Source: Tamlana sp. 2_MG-2023 (GTDB lineage Bacteria; Bacteroidota; Bacteroidia; Flavobacteriales; Flavobacteriaceae). Taken from it: a DNA stretch of 64,000 nucleotides. A program made the translations under genes and the position numbers. Within the stretch, counting starts at the first letter, position 1; each line of letters opens with the position of its first letter. The stretch covers positions 62,001 through 126,000 of the forward strand of contig NZ_JAUOSF010000004.1 in assembly GCF_030548465.1 (NCBI RefSeq). The letters run 5' to 3'. The notes under the pieces were generated by a model. It saw only the letters and a list, made by a program, of their open reading frames with translations. It made no database searches and was not told the DNA's origin. This document shows positions 1 through 8,411 of this stretch, one piece after another.

Positions 1-570
1 TACGATGTAAATTCAGGAAACATTACTATCGATGGCACTGATATACGCGATTTAACTAAACATTCGCTTCGCGATTTAATGGGCCTTGTAACTCAAGACT
101 CCATCTTATTTAACGAGTCTATAAAAAACAATTTATTAATAGGAAGAGACTCAGCTACGGAAGCTGAAATCATTGATGCTCTAAAAATTGCTAATGCTTG
201 GGAATTTGTAAAAGATTTACCTAAAGGTATTGAAACCAATATTGGTGATTCTGGAAACAAACTTTCTGGCGGACAAAAACAACGTTTAAGTATTGCGCGT
301 GCAGTACTTAAAAACCCACCTATTATGATTTTAGATGAGGCAACATCAGCATTAGATACAGAAAGCGAACGCCTGGTGCAAGATGCTCTGGATAACATGA
401 TGAAAAACAGAACATCTATTGTTATTGCTCACAGACTTTCAACCATACAAAAGGCAGATGAAATTATCGTTTTAAGTAAAGGTGAAATTGTAGAGCAAGG
501 AAAACACAGTGAGCTTTTAGCTAAAAATGGCGTGTACCAAAAGCTTGTAGCTATGCAAACTTTAGAATAA
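1..570 (+). CDS. ABC transporter ATP-binding/permease, 3' end (partial)
   Basis: Only the last 189 residues are in the window; the frame is open to base 1. What is visible is the back half of an ABC ATPase domain: the Q-loop (VTQD), the signature LSGGQKQRLSIARAV, Walker B with D-loop (IMILDEATSALD) and the H-loop (IVIAHRLST). The order, and the tail ending soon after the H-loop, are typical of exporter half-transporters in which a six-helix membrane domain precedes the ATPase (MsbA/multidrug type). By family these dimerise in the inner membrane and flip lipids or drugs outward. The substrate cannot be told from this fragment. A strong terminator follows at 591-627. Confidence 0.9.
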   Translation, partial: YDVNSGNITIDGTDIRDLTKHSLRDLMGLVTQDSILFNESIKNNLLIGRDSATEAEIIDALKIANAWEFVKDLPKGIETNIGDSGNKLSGGQKQRLSIARAVLKNPPIMILDEATSALDTESERLVQDALDNMMKNRTSIVIAHRLSTIQKADEIIVLSKGEIVEQGKHSELLAKNGVYQKLVAMQTLE

Positions 571-590
571 AAACCTAGTTATATAAAATT

Positions 591-627
591 AAAAAAGGAT
601 AGAGATTTGGGTTTCTATCCTTTTTTT
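591..627 (+). terminator. Rho-independent terminator of the ABC exporter gene
   Basis: A perfect 12-bp stem (AAAAAAGGATAG paired with CTATCCTTTTTT) with a 12-nt loop ends in a T-run, 20 bases after the stop codon. Confidence 0.85.
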
Positions 628-984
628 GATTCATTGTTAGATATGGGGACATCTAACAACGTTAGTTAGGTTCTGCAGTAAAAGTAAATCACAAATCATA
701 TTTTTACAAGAAAAAACACATTTAATCGTGTTTTAGAAACACTTTGTCGATAAAAAAGATCCCTAGAACCTGATTAACAACCCCTTACACAATACTTCCT
801 CAAGAAATCACAAACAAAAGCTTAAACCCACCTTAAAGGTTTCAATATTTATCATTAACAAACCATAAAACTAAATACTGTAATCATTTTAGATTCAAAC
901 CACAAACATTAAAACAAGCTGCTAAAAAGTATAAATCTTTTATTAAATTGCTCTGTTATAATAATTAATAGATTAAAATTTAAA
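628..984. other. Intergenic region with no recognised gene
   Basis: AT-rich non-coding stretch between the terminator and the SDR gene. It must carry the SDR promoter, but I see no full TTG-N19-TAnnTTTG match, no convincing hairpin and no plausible short gene on either strand. Confidence 0.5.
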
Positions 985-1839
985 ATGGATATTAAAGAAA
1001 AAGTGTGGTTTATCACTGGTGTTTCATCGGGTTTAGGAAAACAATTAGCAAAAGAAGTATTAGCACAAGGTCAAATTGTCGTTGGTACCTTTAGAAAACA
1101 AGATCAAGTTGAAACCTTTAACAGTGAAGTTCCAGGAAAATCTTTTGGTGTCCTAATTGATGTGGCTTCAAACGATATGATTATTGAAGGCGTAAAATCA
1201 ATTTTAGATAAATTTGGTAAGGTTGACGTTCTTGTAAATAATGCTGGTTACGGCATTATGGGAAGTATTGAAGAGGTTTCAGATGAAGAAGTTAGAAGAC
1301 AGTTTGACGTTAATGTTTTTGGTGTTTTAACCACCATTCGTGAATTGCTACCATCTATGCGCGCCCGTAAATCTGGTCATATTATTAATATCACTTCTAT
1401 TGCTGGCCGTGTTGGTTCACAAGGATTAGGCATTTATAATGGTTCAAAATTTGCTTTAGAAGGTATTGGTGAAGCGCTTGCTGCTGAATTAAAACCTTTA
1501 AATATTAAAGTGACTAACGTAGAGCCAGGGCCATTCCGTACAGAATGGGCGGGAAGTTCTGCTGATTACGAAAACACAAAAATTAAAGATTACGAAAGTA
1601 CTGTAGGCGAGCGTATCGCTTCACTTCAAAAATTAAGCGGTAACCAACCTGGTGACCCTGAGAAAGCTGCTGAAGCTATTTATAAATTAGCACAGCTGGA
1701 AGAAGCGCCTATACATTTACCATTGGGTAAAATTGCTTATGAAGTTTTTGATAAAGTCAATAACGGACTCATTGAAGAACTTGCCAAGTTTGAGGACTTA
1801 GGAAAACCTTGTGACTTTGATAATAATTATTACGTTTAA
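985..1839 (+). CDS. Short-chain dehydrogenase/reductase (SDR)
   Basis: 284 residues, a classical SDR. The N-terminal TGVSSGLG motif (residues 11-18) is the dinucleotide-binding glycine-rich loop. NNAG follows in the middle, and the catalytic pair lies in YNGSK (Y151 and K155), with the serine in NITSIAG shortly before. By family it is an NAD(P)H-dependent oxidoreductase acting on a hydroxyl or carbonyl group. The substrate is not identifiable; the closest feel is the group annotated 'oxidoreductase, retinol-dehydrogenase-like'. It stands alone, with terminators on both sides (591-627 and 1868-1895), so it is probably monocistronic. Confidence 0.9.
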   Translation: MDIKEKVWFITGVSSGLGKQLAKEVLAQGQIVVGTFRKQDQVETFNSEVPGKSFGVLIDVASNDMIIEGVKSILDKFGKVDVLVNNAGYGIMGSIEEVSDEEVRRQFDVNVFGVLTTIRELLPSMRARKSGHIINITSIAGRVGSQGLGIYNGSKFALEGIGEALAAELKPLNIKVTNVEPGPFRTEWAGSSADYENTKIKDYESTVGERIASLQKLSGNQPGDPEKAAEAIYKLAQLEEAPIHLPLGKIAYEVFDKVNNGLIEELAKFEDLGKPCDFDNNYYV

Positions 1840-1867
1840 TTGATTTATCAATCAACACTATAATTTC

Positions 1868-1895
1868 AAAAAACCGTCTTTTAGACGGTTTTTTT
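1868..1895 (+). terminator. Rho-independent terminator of the SDR gene
   Basis: An 11-bp stem (AAAAAACCGTC/GACGGTTTTTT) with loop TTTTA is followed by further T's. Confidence 0.85.
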
Positions 1896-2015
1896 ACACC
1901 TAATTTTCTTATTACTCCAATAGTTTTAAAGTAGAAAACTAAGTTTTTAATCAAAAAGCATCAACTCCATTAAACTTTCTGTAATTTTAAAAGTCTAAGC
2001 AACAAATAGCAATTC

Positions 2016-2558
2016 GTGACAGACGAAACGATACTTTTAGAACAACTCAAATCTGAAAACCAAAAAGAACAGGCCTTTAAAGTTTTACTAAACTTATATA
2101 AGGAACGTTTGTATTGGCACATTCGTAATATCGTAAAGTCCCATGATGATGCCGATGATGTACTGCAAAACACCTTTATCAAAATTTATAGAAATATCAA
2201 TGGATTTAAAGGCAATAGCAAATTGTATTCTTGGATGTATCGTATTGCCACCAACGAATCGTTAAGCTTTTTGAGTAAAAAGGCCAAGCAATTACAAATC
2301 ACAAACGAAGAACTTCAAAACGCAACTATAAATAATTTAGCTTCTGATGTTTATTTTGAGGGAGATCATATTCAGCTCAAATTACAACAAGCTATTGCCT
2401 CCTTACCAGAAAAACAACAATTGGTTTTTAATATGAAATATTTTGAAGACATTAAATATAAAGATATGGCAGAAATTTTAGAAACTAGTGAAGGCGCTTT
2501 AAAAGCATCATACCACATTGCAGTGAAAAAAATCGAAGCTTATCTCACCCAAGATTAA
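2016..2558 (+). CDS. ECF-type RNA polymerase sigma factor (locus 1)
   Basis: 180 residues, starting at GTG. It has the two-domain layout of group 4 (ECF) sigma factors: region 2 around residues 25-85 (HDDADDVLQNTFIKIYRNI, then SWMYRIATNE) and region 4 around 120-175 (LPEKQQLVFNMKYFEDIKYKDMAEIL, a helix-turn-helix). It should bind core RNA polymerase and direct it to a stress or envelope regulon. The next gene starts 33 bases downstream and encodes a one-helix membrane protein, the usual place for its anti-sigma partner. A Spy-like envelope protein follows. A very similar arrangement lies on the opposite strand at 5557-7078. Confidence 0.92.
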   Translation: MTDETILLEQLKSENQKEQAFKVLLNLYKERLYWHIRNIVKSHDDADDVLQNTFIKIYRNINGFKGNSKLYSWMYRIATNESLSFLSKKAKQLQITNEELQNATINNLASDVYFEGDHIQLKLQQAIASLPEKQQLVFNMKYFEDIKYKDMAEILETSEGALKASYHIAVKKIEAYLTQD

Positions 2559-2591
2559 ACCTTTACAAAAAAACAGAGTCTTATAAATAAG

Positions 2592-3104
2592 ATGAAAACA
2601 AATAAGTTACATAACGATAAATCTACTGGCTTTAAAGTTCCTGAAGGCTATTTTGATACGCTTGATGATAAAATCATGAGCCAAGTCAAAAACAACTTGA
2701 CTTTAGACACTGGTGCAGAAAACGGATTTAAAGTACCTAAAGACTACTTCAACACCGTTGATGAGCGAATTATTAAGCGTATTGAAAACGGTGAAAAAAC
2801 CGCGAAAGTTATTCCGATTTTTAATAAAAAAACAATTTTATTTGCATCAAGTATTGCTGCAGCGGTATTGCTTTTATTTAACTTATCTGTTTTTGAAAGC
2901 AACAAACCAAGTTTTAATAATTTAGATGTACAAACTGTTGAAAACTATATTATTTATGAAGACATCAGCACCTCGGAATTAGCCACTCTATTTACAGTTG
3001 AAGAATTGGATGAAACGGTTTTATCTGAATCGGTTTTTGATGATGAAAACATCGAAGATTATTTATTAAACCATGCTGATATTGAAAATTTGTTAACCGA
3101 ATAA
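2592..3104 (+). CDS. One-helix membrane protein, putative anti-sigma partner
   Basis: 170 residues with one hydrophobic segment (ILFASSIAAAVLLLFNLSVF, about residues 78-97). The cytoplasmic part carries a duplicated motif: GFKVPEGYFDTLDDKI near residue 13 and GFKVPKDYFNTVDERI near residue 46. The C-terminal part beyond the helix is strongly acidic. The gene sits 33 bases after the ECF sigma gene and is surely co-transcribed with it. Position and topology suggest it tethers or inhibits the sigma factor, but it lacks a classical zinc anti-sigma motif, so that role is inference. Flavobacterial genomes often hold such proteins beside sigma genes. Confidence 0.7.
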   Translation: MKTNKLHNDKSTGFKVPEGYFDTLDDKIMSQVKNNLTLDTGAENGFKVPKDYFNTVDERIIKRIENGEKTAKVIPIFNKKTILFASSIAAAVLLLFNLSVFESNKPSFNNLDVQTVENYIIYEDISTSELATLFTVEELDETVLSESVFDDENIEDYLLNHADIENLLTE

Positions 3105-3223
3105 ATTACCATGAAACCTCCATAACCAGAATTCGACACCCAATCGAATGTCTATTATGAAAGTAACATGTCGTGCTTTGCGCAGTCTAAGTATGACTAC
3201 TGAAAAACAATAAATATAAACAC

Positions 3224-3664
3224 ATGAAAAAGTTACTCCTTATACTAGTTTTATTTTCATCGCTAACCATGTTGGCACAGAAAAACAAAAAAGACCACAT
3301 AAAATCACTTAAAGTCGCATATATCACTGAAAAACTTAACTTATCTTCTAAAGAAGCACAGGAATTCTGGCCTATTTATAATACTTATGAAGACAACAGA
3401 AGTAAAATTAAACATGAAGAAATACGAAGCATTAGAAATGAAATAAAATCTAACTTTGAAGCCATGACCGATGAAGATGCTCAAGTTTTAATCGACAAGC
3501 TAAATGACTCTGAAATAAAACTCCACGAGCTTGAAATGGATTTTTCAAAGGAATTATCTAAAATTCTTCCGCCTAAAAAAATCATTTTGCTTAAGGTTTC
3601 CGAAGAAGACTTTAAGCGTAAAATGTTTGAAGAGTTTAAGAAGCGTAGAAAAGAAAAATCTTAA
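3224..3664 (+). CDS. Spy/CpxP-like periplasmic protein (locus 1)
   Basis: 146 residues. An N-terminal signal peptide (MKKLLLILVLFSSLTMLAQ) is followed by a charged, all-helical body with LSSKEAQEFWPIYNTYEDN, reminiscent of the helical heavy-metal-resistor/Spy/CpxP sensor proteins that sit beside ECF sigma genes in Bacteroidota. It should lie in the periplasm and could act as a chaperone or stress sensor for the sigma/membrane-protein pair upstream. The 119-base gap before it holds a small hairpin (ATTCGA/TCGAAT). The stop codon overlaps that of the converging lipoprotein gene by three bases. Confidence 0.75.
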   Translation: MKKLLLILVLFSSLTMLAQKNKKDHIKSLKVAYITEKLNLSSKEAQEFWPIYNTYEDNRSKIKHEEIRSIRNEIKSNFEAMTDEDAQVLIDKLNDSEIKLHELEMDFSKELSKILPPKKIILLKVSEEDFKRKMFEEFKKRRKEKS

Positions 3665-4809
3665 TTCAGACTATCTTTAAACGTTAACTTAGAAATTTTT
3701 CCCGCACCAGTACCATAAGCTACGGAGTCATTTAAAAAACGTAAAGAATAAAAACCAGCTTCGGTAACTTCTTTCCACGTACTTCCTGAGTTTACACTAT
3801 AAAAAATACCATTAGCACTAGAAGCTACTAAGGCTTTACCTCCTGCTCTAGGCACATAACGCACACAACTACTGTATCCCGGTTCCTGATGTTGCGCTAC
3901 TAGAGTCCAAGTTTTACCTCCATCGGATGTTCGTATTTTATTGGCTGCATTGCCTTCTGGTTTAGTATAATCACCACCAATAGCAAACCCATTCAATTCA
4001 TCGTAAAAATCTATCGAATAAATACCTTCGGTTTCTTCGGCACTCGCTATGTCTGTTTTAGTCACCGACCAAGTTTTACCGCGGTCTGCTGTATAATAAA
4101 TATTTCCGTGTGTAGTACCAAACCATGCTTTATCTCCTAAAGTTTTAATATTAGTATTACTCGCTGCAAATGCCCCCTCGCCTGCTTCGGTTCCTGGTAG
4201 CTGCGAACAATCTAACTTTTTCCAAGTTGCTCCACCATCTCTTGTGATAATAACCGACATACAGCCATCAACACTATCACCTATGGCAATACCTTCTTGA
4301 TCATCCCAAAACGTCATGGCATCATAAAAAACACCTTCACCCGCTTCTTGGTATACTAAAACCATATTGCCGTTATCACCTGTTTTATATAGTAAAGCAG
4401 GACTTTCAGTCGTTAACATAAAAAAATCGTGGGCGGTATGAGCCGTGGCTCTAAAGTTCAAAGTCGTGTTATCACGAGTCATGATTGACGTTTGCCACAT
4501 GCCTGTTTTTAGACTGTTCATTCCAAAAACACCATCATTTGCAGCAAATGCTAAGCTTTTATCTTTTAAAATTTCTATCGTTCGAATACTATAATCTGCA
4601 TCACGAAAAATGCCCTCAACTTGAACAACATTAACATCTTTAAGAATGATAGGTTCTTCAATATGAATTTCTGATACGGTCAAACTATCTTCATGAATAC
4701 TTGCAGGCATTCCTGCAGGTGATTCTATCGAAGTTTCAACAGGACGATTGTTTTCCTCTTTACAATTAAAAAGAACCAGTAACAGAGCGAATAGGCTAAA
4801 GTATTTCAT
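3661..4809 (-). CDS. BNR/Ycf48-like beta-propeller lipoprotein
   Basis: 382 residues. The signal peptide ends in a lipobox (LLVLFNC), so the protein is probably acylated and membrane-bound outside the cytoplasm. The body carries repeated Asp-box/BNR motifs, seen as RDGGATW, ADRGKTW, SDGGKTW and NSGSTW, which mark beta-propeller blades as in sialidase-like and Ycf48-type proteins. Annotation pipelines often call such proteins 'oxidoreductase', but no redox motif is visible and the role is unknown. It converges on the Spy-like gene with overlapping stop codons and lies between the two ECF loci. Confidence 0.8.
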   Translation of the reverse strand: MKYFSLFALLLVLFNCKEENNRPVETSIESPAGMPASIHEDSLTVSEIHIEEPIILKDVNVVQVEGIFRDADYSIRTIEILKDKSLAFAANDGVFGMNSLKTGMWQTSIMTRDNTTLNFRATAHTAHDFFMLTTESPALLYKTGDNGNMVLVYQEAGEGVFYDAMTFWDDQEGIAIGDSVDGCMSVIITRDGGATWKKLDCSQLPGTEAGEGAFAASNTNIKTLGDKAWFGTTHGNIYYTADRGKTWSVTKTDIASAEETEGIYSIDFYDELNGFAIGGDYTKPEGNAANKIRTSDGGKTWTLVAQHQEPGYSSCVRYVPRAGGKALVASSANGIFYSVNSGSTWKEVTEAGFYSLRFLNDSVAYGTGAGKISKLTFKDSLN

Positions 4810-5126
4810 CTATAAAAATTTTGTATAAAAATAGGGAAGCTTTACCTAAGATTAAAGTCTGGTGAAGAAAATAAAGCTACGCAGACAAATATTACATTTA
4901 TTTTATTTCTCATAAGTTCTTAATGGTTTGGTTTAATTCCTTTTAAATGGTCATTAGGTTATCCCCAAATCCCTATCATGAAAACAGCGTGAAAATCATA
5001 AAAACATTTAATACCAATGTTAATATGATCATTCCAATAAGTACTATAACAAACTTCCTTTGCTTCATTACTCTACTATAAATTCTTATTAACGGCTGTT
5101 TTCATATTTTAATAGGACTTACTTGA
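4810..5126. other. Intergenic region between the lipoprotein and EF-hand genes
   Basis: 317 bases. Apart from the possible microprotein at 4976-5068 nothing recognisable is present: no strong terminator and no full promoter match. Confidence 0.5.
4976..5068 (-). CDS. Possible 30-aa single-helix membrane microprotein
   Basis: An ATG frame encodes 30 residues beginning MKQRKFVIVLIGMI: a basic N-terminus followed by about 24 hydrophobic residues and a TGA stop. It has the look of small inner-membrane proteins that escape gene callers. It sits in a 317-base gap, upstream of the lipoprotein gene on the same strand. There is no similarity I recognise and no clear promoter; AT-rich DNA easily yields hydrophobic frames by chance, so this is tentative. 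Confidence 0.3.
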   Translation of the reverse strand: MKQRKFVIVLIGMIILTLVLNVFMIFTLFS

Positions 5127-5408
5127 CTAATTTCTTTTTCTACCCTGTGGTTTTGGTGCGTTTTTAAATTCTTCTTCTGTAATAAAACCATCTTCATCGG
5201 TATCTATTTCAGAAAATTGATCCTTTAAAGGGCCTTTAACTTCACTTTCAGAAAGTTTTCCATCTTCATTTTCATCTAGCTTTTCTAACAATTCACTAAA
5301 TTCTGGAGGTCCTTTTCGCTCCCCACGCCCTTGTGAGAATGCGGTGGTAGTGCTTAATACTGTAATTCCAAATACGATTGCTAATGTTGTAAATAAGTTA
5401 CTTTTCAT
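5127..5408 (-). CDS. Secreted EF-hand calcium-binding protein
   Basis: 93 residues. A signal peptide (LAIVFGITVLSTTTAFSQ) is followed by two EF-hand loops, DENEDGKLSESE and DTDEDGFITEEE, both with acidic residues at the metal-binding positions and the central glycine. It should bind calcium in the periplasm or outside the cell. It is the last gene of ECF locus 2, on the same strand 148 bases after the Spy-like gene. A hairpin with a T-run lies between (5486-5516), so it may be only partly co-transcribed. The tail is basic (PKPQGRKRN). Confidence 0.85.
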   Translation of the reverse strand: MKSNLFTTLAIVFGITVLSTTTAFSQGRGERKGPPEFSELLEKLDENEDGKLSESEVKGPLKDQFSEIDTDEDGFITEEEFKNAPKPQGRKRN

Positions 5409-5485
5409 GTTTCAAATTTTTATTGTTACGTACTTTTAGATGCACTCCTTAGAAACAACTTGTTCCTTACCATGTTAAAAAAAAC

Positions 5486-5516
5486 ACAAAAAAAAGCCCT
5501 TATTAAAAAGAGCCTT
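5486..5516 (-). terminator. Probable terminator or attenuator before the EF-hand gene
   Basis: Read on the minus strand, AAG(G)CTCTT pairs with AAGGGCTT (one bulge, one G-U pair) and a run of eight T's follows. It separates the Spy-like gene from the EF-hand gene. Confidence 0.55.
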
Positions 5517-5556
5517 GATTACTATTAATGAAATTAAGAGAAAGAGAGTACCTATA

Positions 5557-6069
5557 TTAATGGCGAGGCGGTGGTGGTCTATACCCATCAGGTCCTTGAA
5601 ATTTTGACGGATCACGTGGCTCCTTCACACCACGTCCCTTATGTAAAGCATCCTTTAATATGCTCTTAAACTTCTGCTTTTGCTTCTCATTGCACAGCTC
5701 TTGAATGCTTCTCAAATGATTAAAAACTAACAACTCTTTAGTTTTCTCACTTTCTCCTATCACAATTGCTAAAGAATCTATTTTACTTTTTTGAATGGAT
5801 TCACTTGTAACTTTTTCAAACAAGGCATCTTTCGTTCTTCTTAAAGCATTGTCAATAGCATCCATTTCCCTACGTTGATTTTTATTAATACGATTGAAAT
5901 CCTTCAACTGAGCTTCACTAAACTTCAATTCTTTTACAATAAACTCCATAGGAGTTTTACCACCAGCCTTTTTCTCCTGTTGAGATTTCCCCATGTAATC
6001 TAACAAGAAAAAACCATTAACAACTATTAGAAAAAAAAGTAATATATATAAGAGTAAGTTTTTTTTCAT
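5557..6069 (-). CDS. Membrane-anchored Spy/CpxP-like protein (locus 2)
   Basis: 170 residues. One N-terminal hydrophobic helix (LLLYILLFFLIVVNGFFLLDY) without an obvious cleavage site suggests a signal anchor, with a periplasmic helical body. The body (FIVKELKFSEAQLKDF..., later RSIQELCNEKQKQKFKSIL) resembles the LTxxQ/heavy-metal-resistor family. The tail is Pro/Arg-rich and ends in PPPPRH. Its start lies 9 bases after the stop of the small membrane protein gene, so the two are co-transcribed. It probably senses or buffers envelope stress or metal for the ECF sigma factor of this locus; that role is inference from context. Confidence 0.75.
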   Translation of the reverse strand: MKKNLLLYILLFFLIVVNGFFLLDYMGKSQQEKKAGGKTPMEFIVKELKFSEAQLKDFNRINKNQRREMDAIDNALRRTKDALFEKVTSESIQKSKIDSLAIVIGESEKTKELLVFNHLRSIQELCNEKQKQKFKSILKDALHKGRGVKEPRDPSKFQGPDGYRPPPPRH

Positions 6070-6078
6070 TGTGTCAAA

Positions 6079-6384
6079 TTATAATATTGAATTATCGCTT
6101 ATTACCAGACCATAAGTTTCTGCAAACTCACTAATATTTTCATCATAGCTTTCAGTTTGCATTTTACTAAAGGCTACGATGTTTAAAACCACAATACAAA
6201 CTAATACAGCTAGCTGTAATGATGATGTCAACCACGATGTAAGGAAATGTCGCTCTTCCTTCTCTGTAAATAATTTGTGCATGGTTTTATCCTTAAAAAA
6301 AGGCGAAACATTTACAGCTTCAATAGCATCTGCTGCATTTAAAGTTTCATTAATTTTATCCTGTATGTTGGTATTGATCTCCAT
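6079..6384 (-). CDS. Small one-helix membrane protein, putative anti-sigma partner (locus 2)
   Basis: 101 residues. The N-terminal half is cytoplasmic-looking (INETLNAADAIEAVNVSPFF), followed by one membrane segment (LQLAVLVCIVVLNIVAF, about residues 56-72) and a short acidic tail. It lies between the ECF sigma gene (88 bases upstream) and the Spy-like gene (9 bases downstream). Size, topology and position fit an anti-sigma or sigma-tethering protein, although no known anti-sigma domain is evident. I recognise no named family. Confidence 0.65.
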   Translation of the reverse strand: MEINTNIQDKINETLNAADAIEAVNVSPFFKDKTMHKLFTEKEERHFLTSWLTSSLQLAVLVCIVVLNIVAFSKMQTESYDENISEFAETYGLVISDNSIL

Positions 6385-6472
6385 AACTATTTCTAATATC
6401 TTTTTAGATGCTATTTTTCATTAAAACTTGCGTTAAAAAACATTTTTATTATCTTTTCACGCTTAGCGCTTA

Positions 6473-7078
6473 TTAATTCATTTCATTTTCATAGTAATCT
6501 GTTAGCAATTTCTGCAAACTTTTTTTGGCACGAAACATTAATGATTCTACTGATGATAAACTCTTATCGACAATCTCACTAATTTCCTGATAACTTTTTC
6601 CATCTATTTTATGCAAGGTAAAAACGACTTTTTGATCTTCAGACAATTTATTTACTGCCCGAAACAAGGTTTCACTCTGTTCTTTATTTTCTAAAATAAT
6701 CCCAGGATGATTCAATTCAGTAAAATAGTTGCTTCGGTCTAAAGGCATATCATGACCTAAAATTGATTGCATAAAAGCGAAGCGTTTCTTAGTATTTCGT
6801 TTTCTTATAAACTCCAAACATTTATTTGTAGCAATTCTATAAATCCATGTTGATAATTTTGAATCGCCTTTAAATTTATGAATGGATTTAAAAATTTCAA
6901 TAAAAACATCTTGAGCAACATCTTCTGCATCCTCTTTATTAGGGATGAATGATATGCAGGTTGCGAATACTTTCTGCTGAAAGTCTTCTAACAACTTAGC
7001 ATAAGCATTGGCGTTTTCACTTTTTAACCCCTTTATAAATTCGCTTTCGATCAAATAAAATAAATTAAACTTGAACAA
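6473..7078 (-). CDS. ECF-type RNA polymerase sigma factor (locus 2)
   Basis: 201 residues. Region 2 is clear (NKEDAEDVAQDVFIEIFKSI, then STWIYRIATNKCLEFIRKR) and region 4 lies near the C-terminus (LSEDQKVVFTLHKIDGKSYQEISEIV, a helix-turn-helix). It belongs to the ECF group. The first gene of a minus-strand cluster, it is followed by a small membrane protein, a Spy-like protein and an EF-hand protein, which suggests an envelope or metal/calcium stress regulon. It shares only general similarity with the sigma factor at 2016-2558 (different linkers), so the two loci are paralogous types rather than a recent copy. Confidence 0.92.
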   Translation of the reverse strand: MFKFNLFYLIESEFIKGLKSENANAYAKLLEDFQQKVFATCISFIPNKEDAEDVAQDVFIEIFKSIHKFKGDSKLSTWIYRIATNKCLEFIRKRNTKKRFAFMQSILGHDMPLDRSNYFTELNHPGIILENKEQSETLFRAVNKLSEDQKVVFTLHKIDGKSYQEISEIVDKSLSSVESLMFRAKKSLQKLLTDYYENEMN

Positions 7079-7168
7079 GTTTAGATGCCAAAACTTTTAA
7101 AAACTTGCGCTCTTTTACAATTAAAAATAGTAAAAATTAAAATAGTCGTGAATTCGTCGCTTTTAATG

Positions 7169-7176
7169 TAACTTTG
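7169..7176 (+). promoter_or_regulatory. -7 promoter box for the RsmB-like gene
   Basis: TAACTTTG matches the Bacteroidota -7 consensus TAnnTTTG, 20 bases before the start codon. No clear TTG at -33. Confidence 0.45.
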
Positions 7177-7196
7177 CAGCCATATTATTTTACACG

Positions 7197-8411
7197 ATGC
7201 GAATACACAGAAATTTAAGCTTTGCCGTTATTGATGGTTTAACCCTAATATTTAACGAAGGAAAGTATGCCGATAAAGTCATTCAACAACTTTTAAAACG
7301 CGATAAACGTTGGGGGTCTCGAGACAGAGGTTTTGTTGCTGAAACGACCTACGATATTGTACGTTGGAAACGATTATATGCTGAAATTGCAGAGGTAAAA
7401 GCACCTTTTGATAGAGATAACCTTTGGCGTATGTTTGCCGTTTGGGCAACTCTAAAAGGTATCACTTTACCAGATTGGAAGTATTTTGAAAATACACCTA
7501 CTAGAAAAATAAAAGGCCGTTTTGATGAACTTTCTCAAATTAGAAAATTCAAAGAATCTATTCCAGATTGGATGGACGAAATTGGAGAAAAAGAATTAGG
7601 AGCAGAATTTTGGTCTAAAGAAATGGCAGCCCTTAACGAGCAAGCCGATGTGATTTTAAGAGTAAACACCCTTAAAACAACTAAAGAAAAATTACAAACT
7701 GAACTTTTTGATTTAGATATTGAAACAGAATTCATAAAAGGGTATCCAAGTGCTTTAAAACTTAGAGAACGTGCTAATGTTTTCTCTACAGAAGCTTTTA
7801 AAAACGGACATTTTGAAGTTCAAGATGCCTCGTCGCAATTGGTTGCTGAGTTTGCAAATGTTCAACCTGGTATGCGCGTGGTAGATACTTGTGCGGGTGC
7901 TGGAGGAAAGACATTACACCTTGCTGCTTTAATGGAAAATAAAGGTCAGATTATTGCCATGGATATCTATGCCAATAAATTAAATGAACTTAAACGTAGA
8001 GCAAAACGTAATGGTGCTCATAACATCGAACCTCGCGCTATTGACTCTACAAAAGTTATTAAAAAACTTTACGACAAGGCAGACCGCGTGGTTATTGATG
8101 CTCCATGTTCTGGACTTGGTGTTTTACGCAGAAACCCTGATGCTAAGTGGAAGTTACAGCCCGATTTTCTTGATAAAATAAGAAAAACACAGCAAGAAAT
8201 TATACAACAGTATTCTCGCATGGTAAAAGCTGGCGGACAAATGGTTTACGCGACTTGTTCAGTTTTACCTTCTGAAAATCAGCTACAGGTGGCTAAATTC
8301 TTAAAATCTGAAGCAGGAGCTAATTTCTCTTTAGTGAAAGACAAAAAAGTATCGGCTCATAAATCTGGTTTTGACGGATTTTATATGGCTTTATTGGAGA
8401 AAAAAGCGTAA
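7197..8411 (+). CDS. RsmB/NOP-family rRNA cytosine-C5 methyltransferase
   Basis: 404 residues. An N-terminal NusB-like helical part (residues 1-130) precedes an S-adenosylmethionine methyltransferase domain. Motifs: DTCAGAGGKTLHLA (SAM binding), DAPCSGLGVLRRNP with C304, and YATCSVLPSENQ with C354, the two cysteines used by the RsmB/Nop2 family for methyl transfer to C5 of cytosine. It most likely modifies 16S rRNA. It is transcribed alone, divergent from the ECF sigma gene, with a strong terminator at 8491-8522. Confidence 0.9.
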   Translation: MRIHRNLSFAVIDGLTLIFNEGKYADKVIQQLLKRDKRWGSRDRGFVAETTYDIVRWKRLYAEIAEVKAPFDRDNLWRMFAVWATLKGITLPDWKYFENTPTRKIKGRFDELSQIRKFKESIPDWMDEIGEKELGAEFWSKEMAALNEQADVILRVNTLKTTKEKLQTELFDLDIETEFIKGYPSALKLRERANVFSTEAFKNGHFEVQDASSQLVAEFANVQPGMRVVDTCAGAGGKTLHLAALMENKGQIIAMDIYANKLNELKRRAKRNGAHNIEPRAIDSTKVIKKLYDKADRVVIDAPCSGLGVLRRNPDAKWKLQPDFLDKIRKTQQEIIQQYSRMVKAGGQMVYATCSVLPSENQLQVAKFLKSEAGANFSLVKDKKVSAHKSGFDGFYMALLEKKA

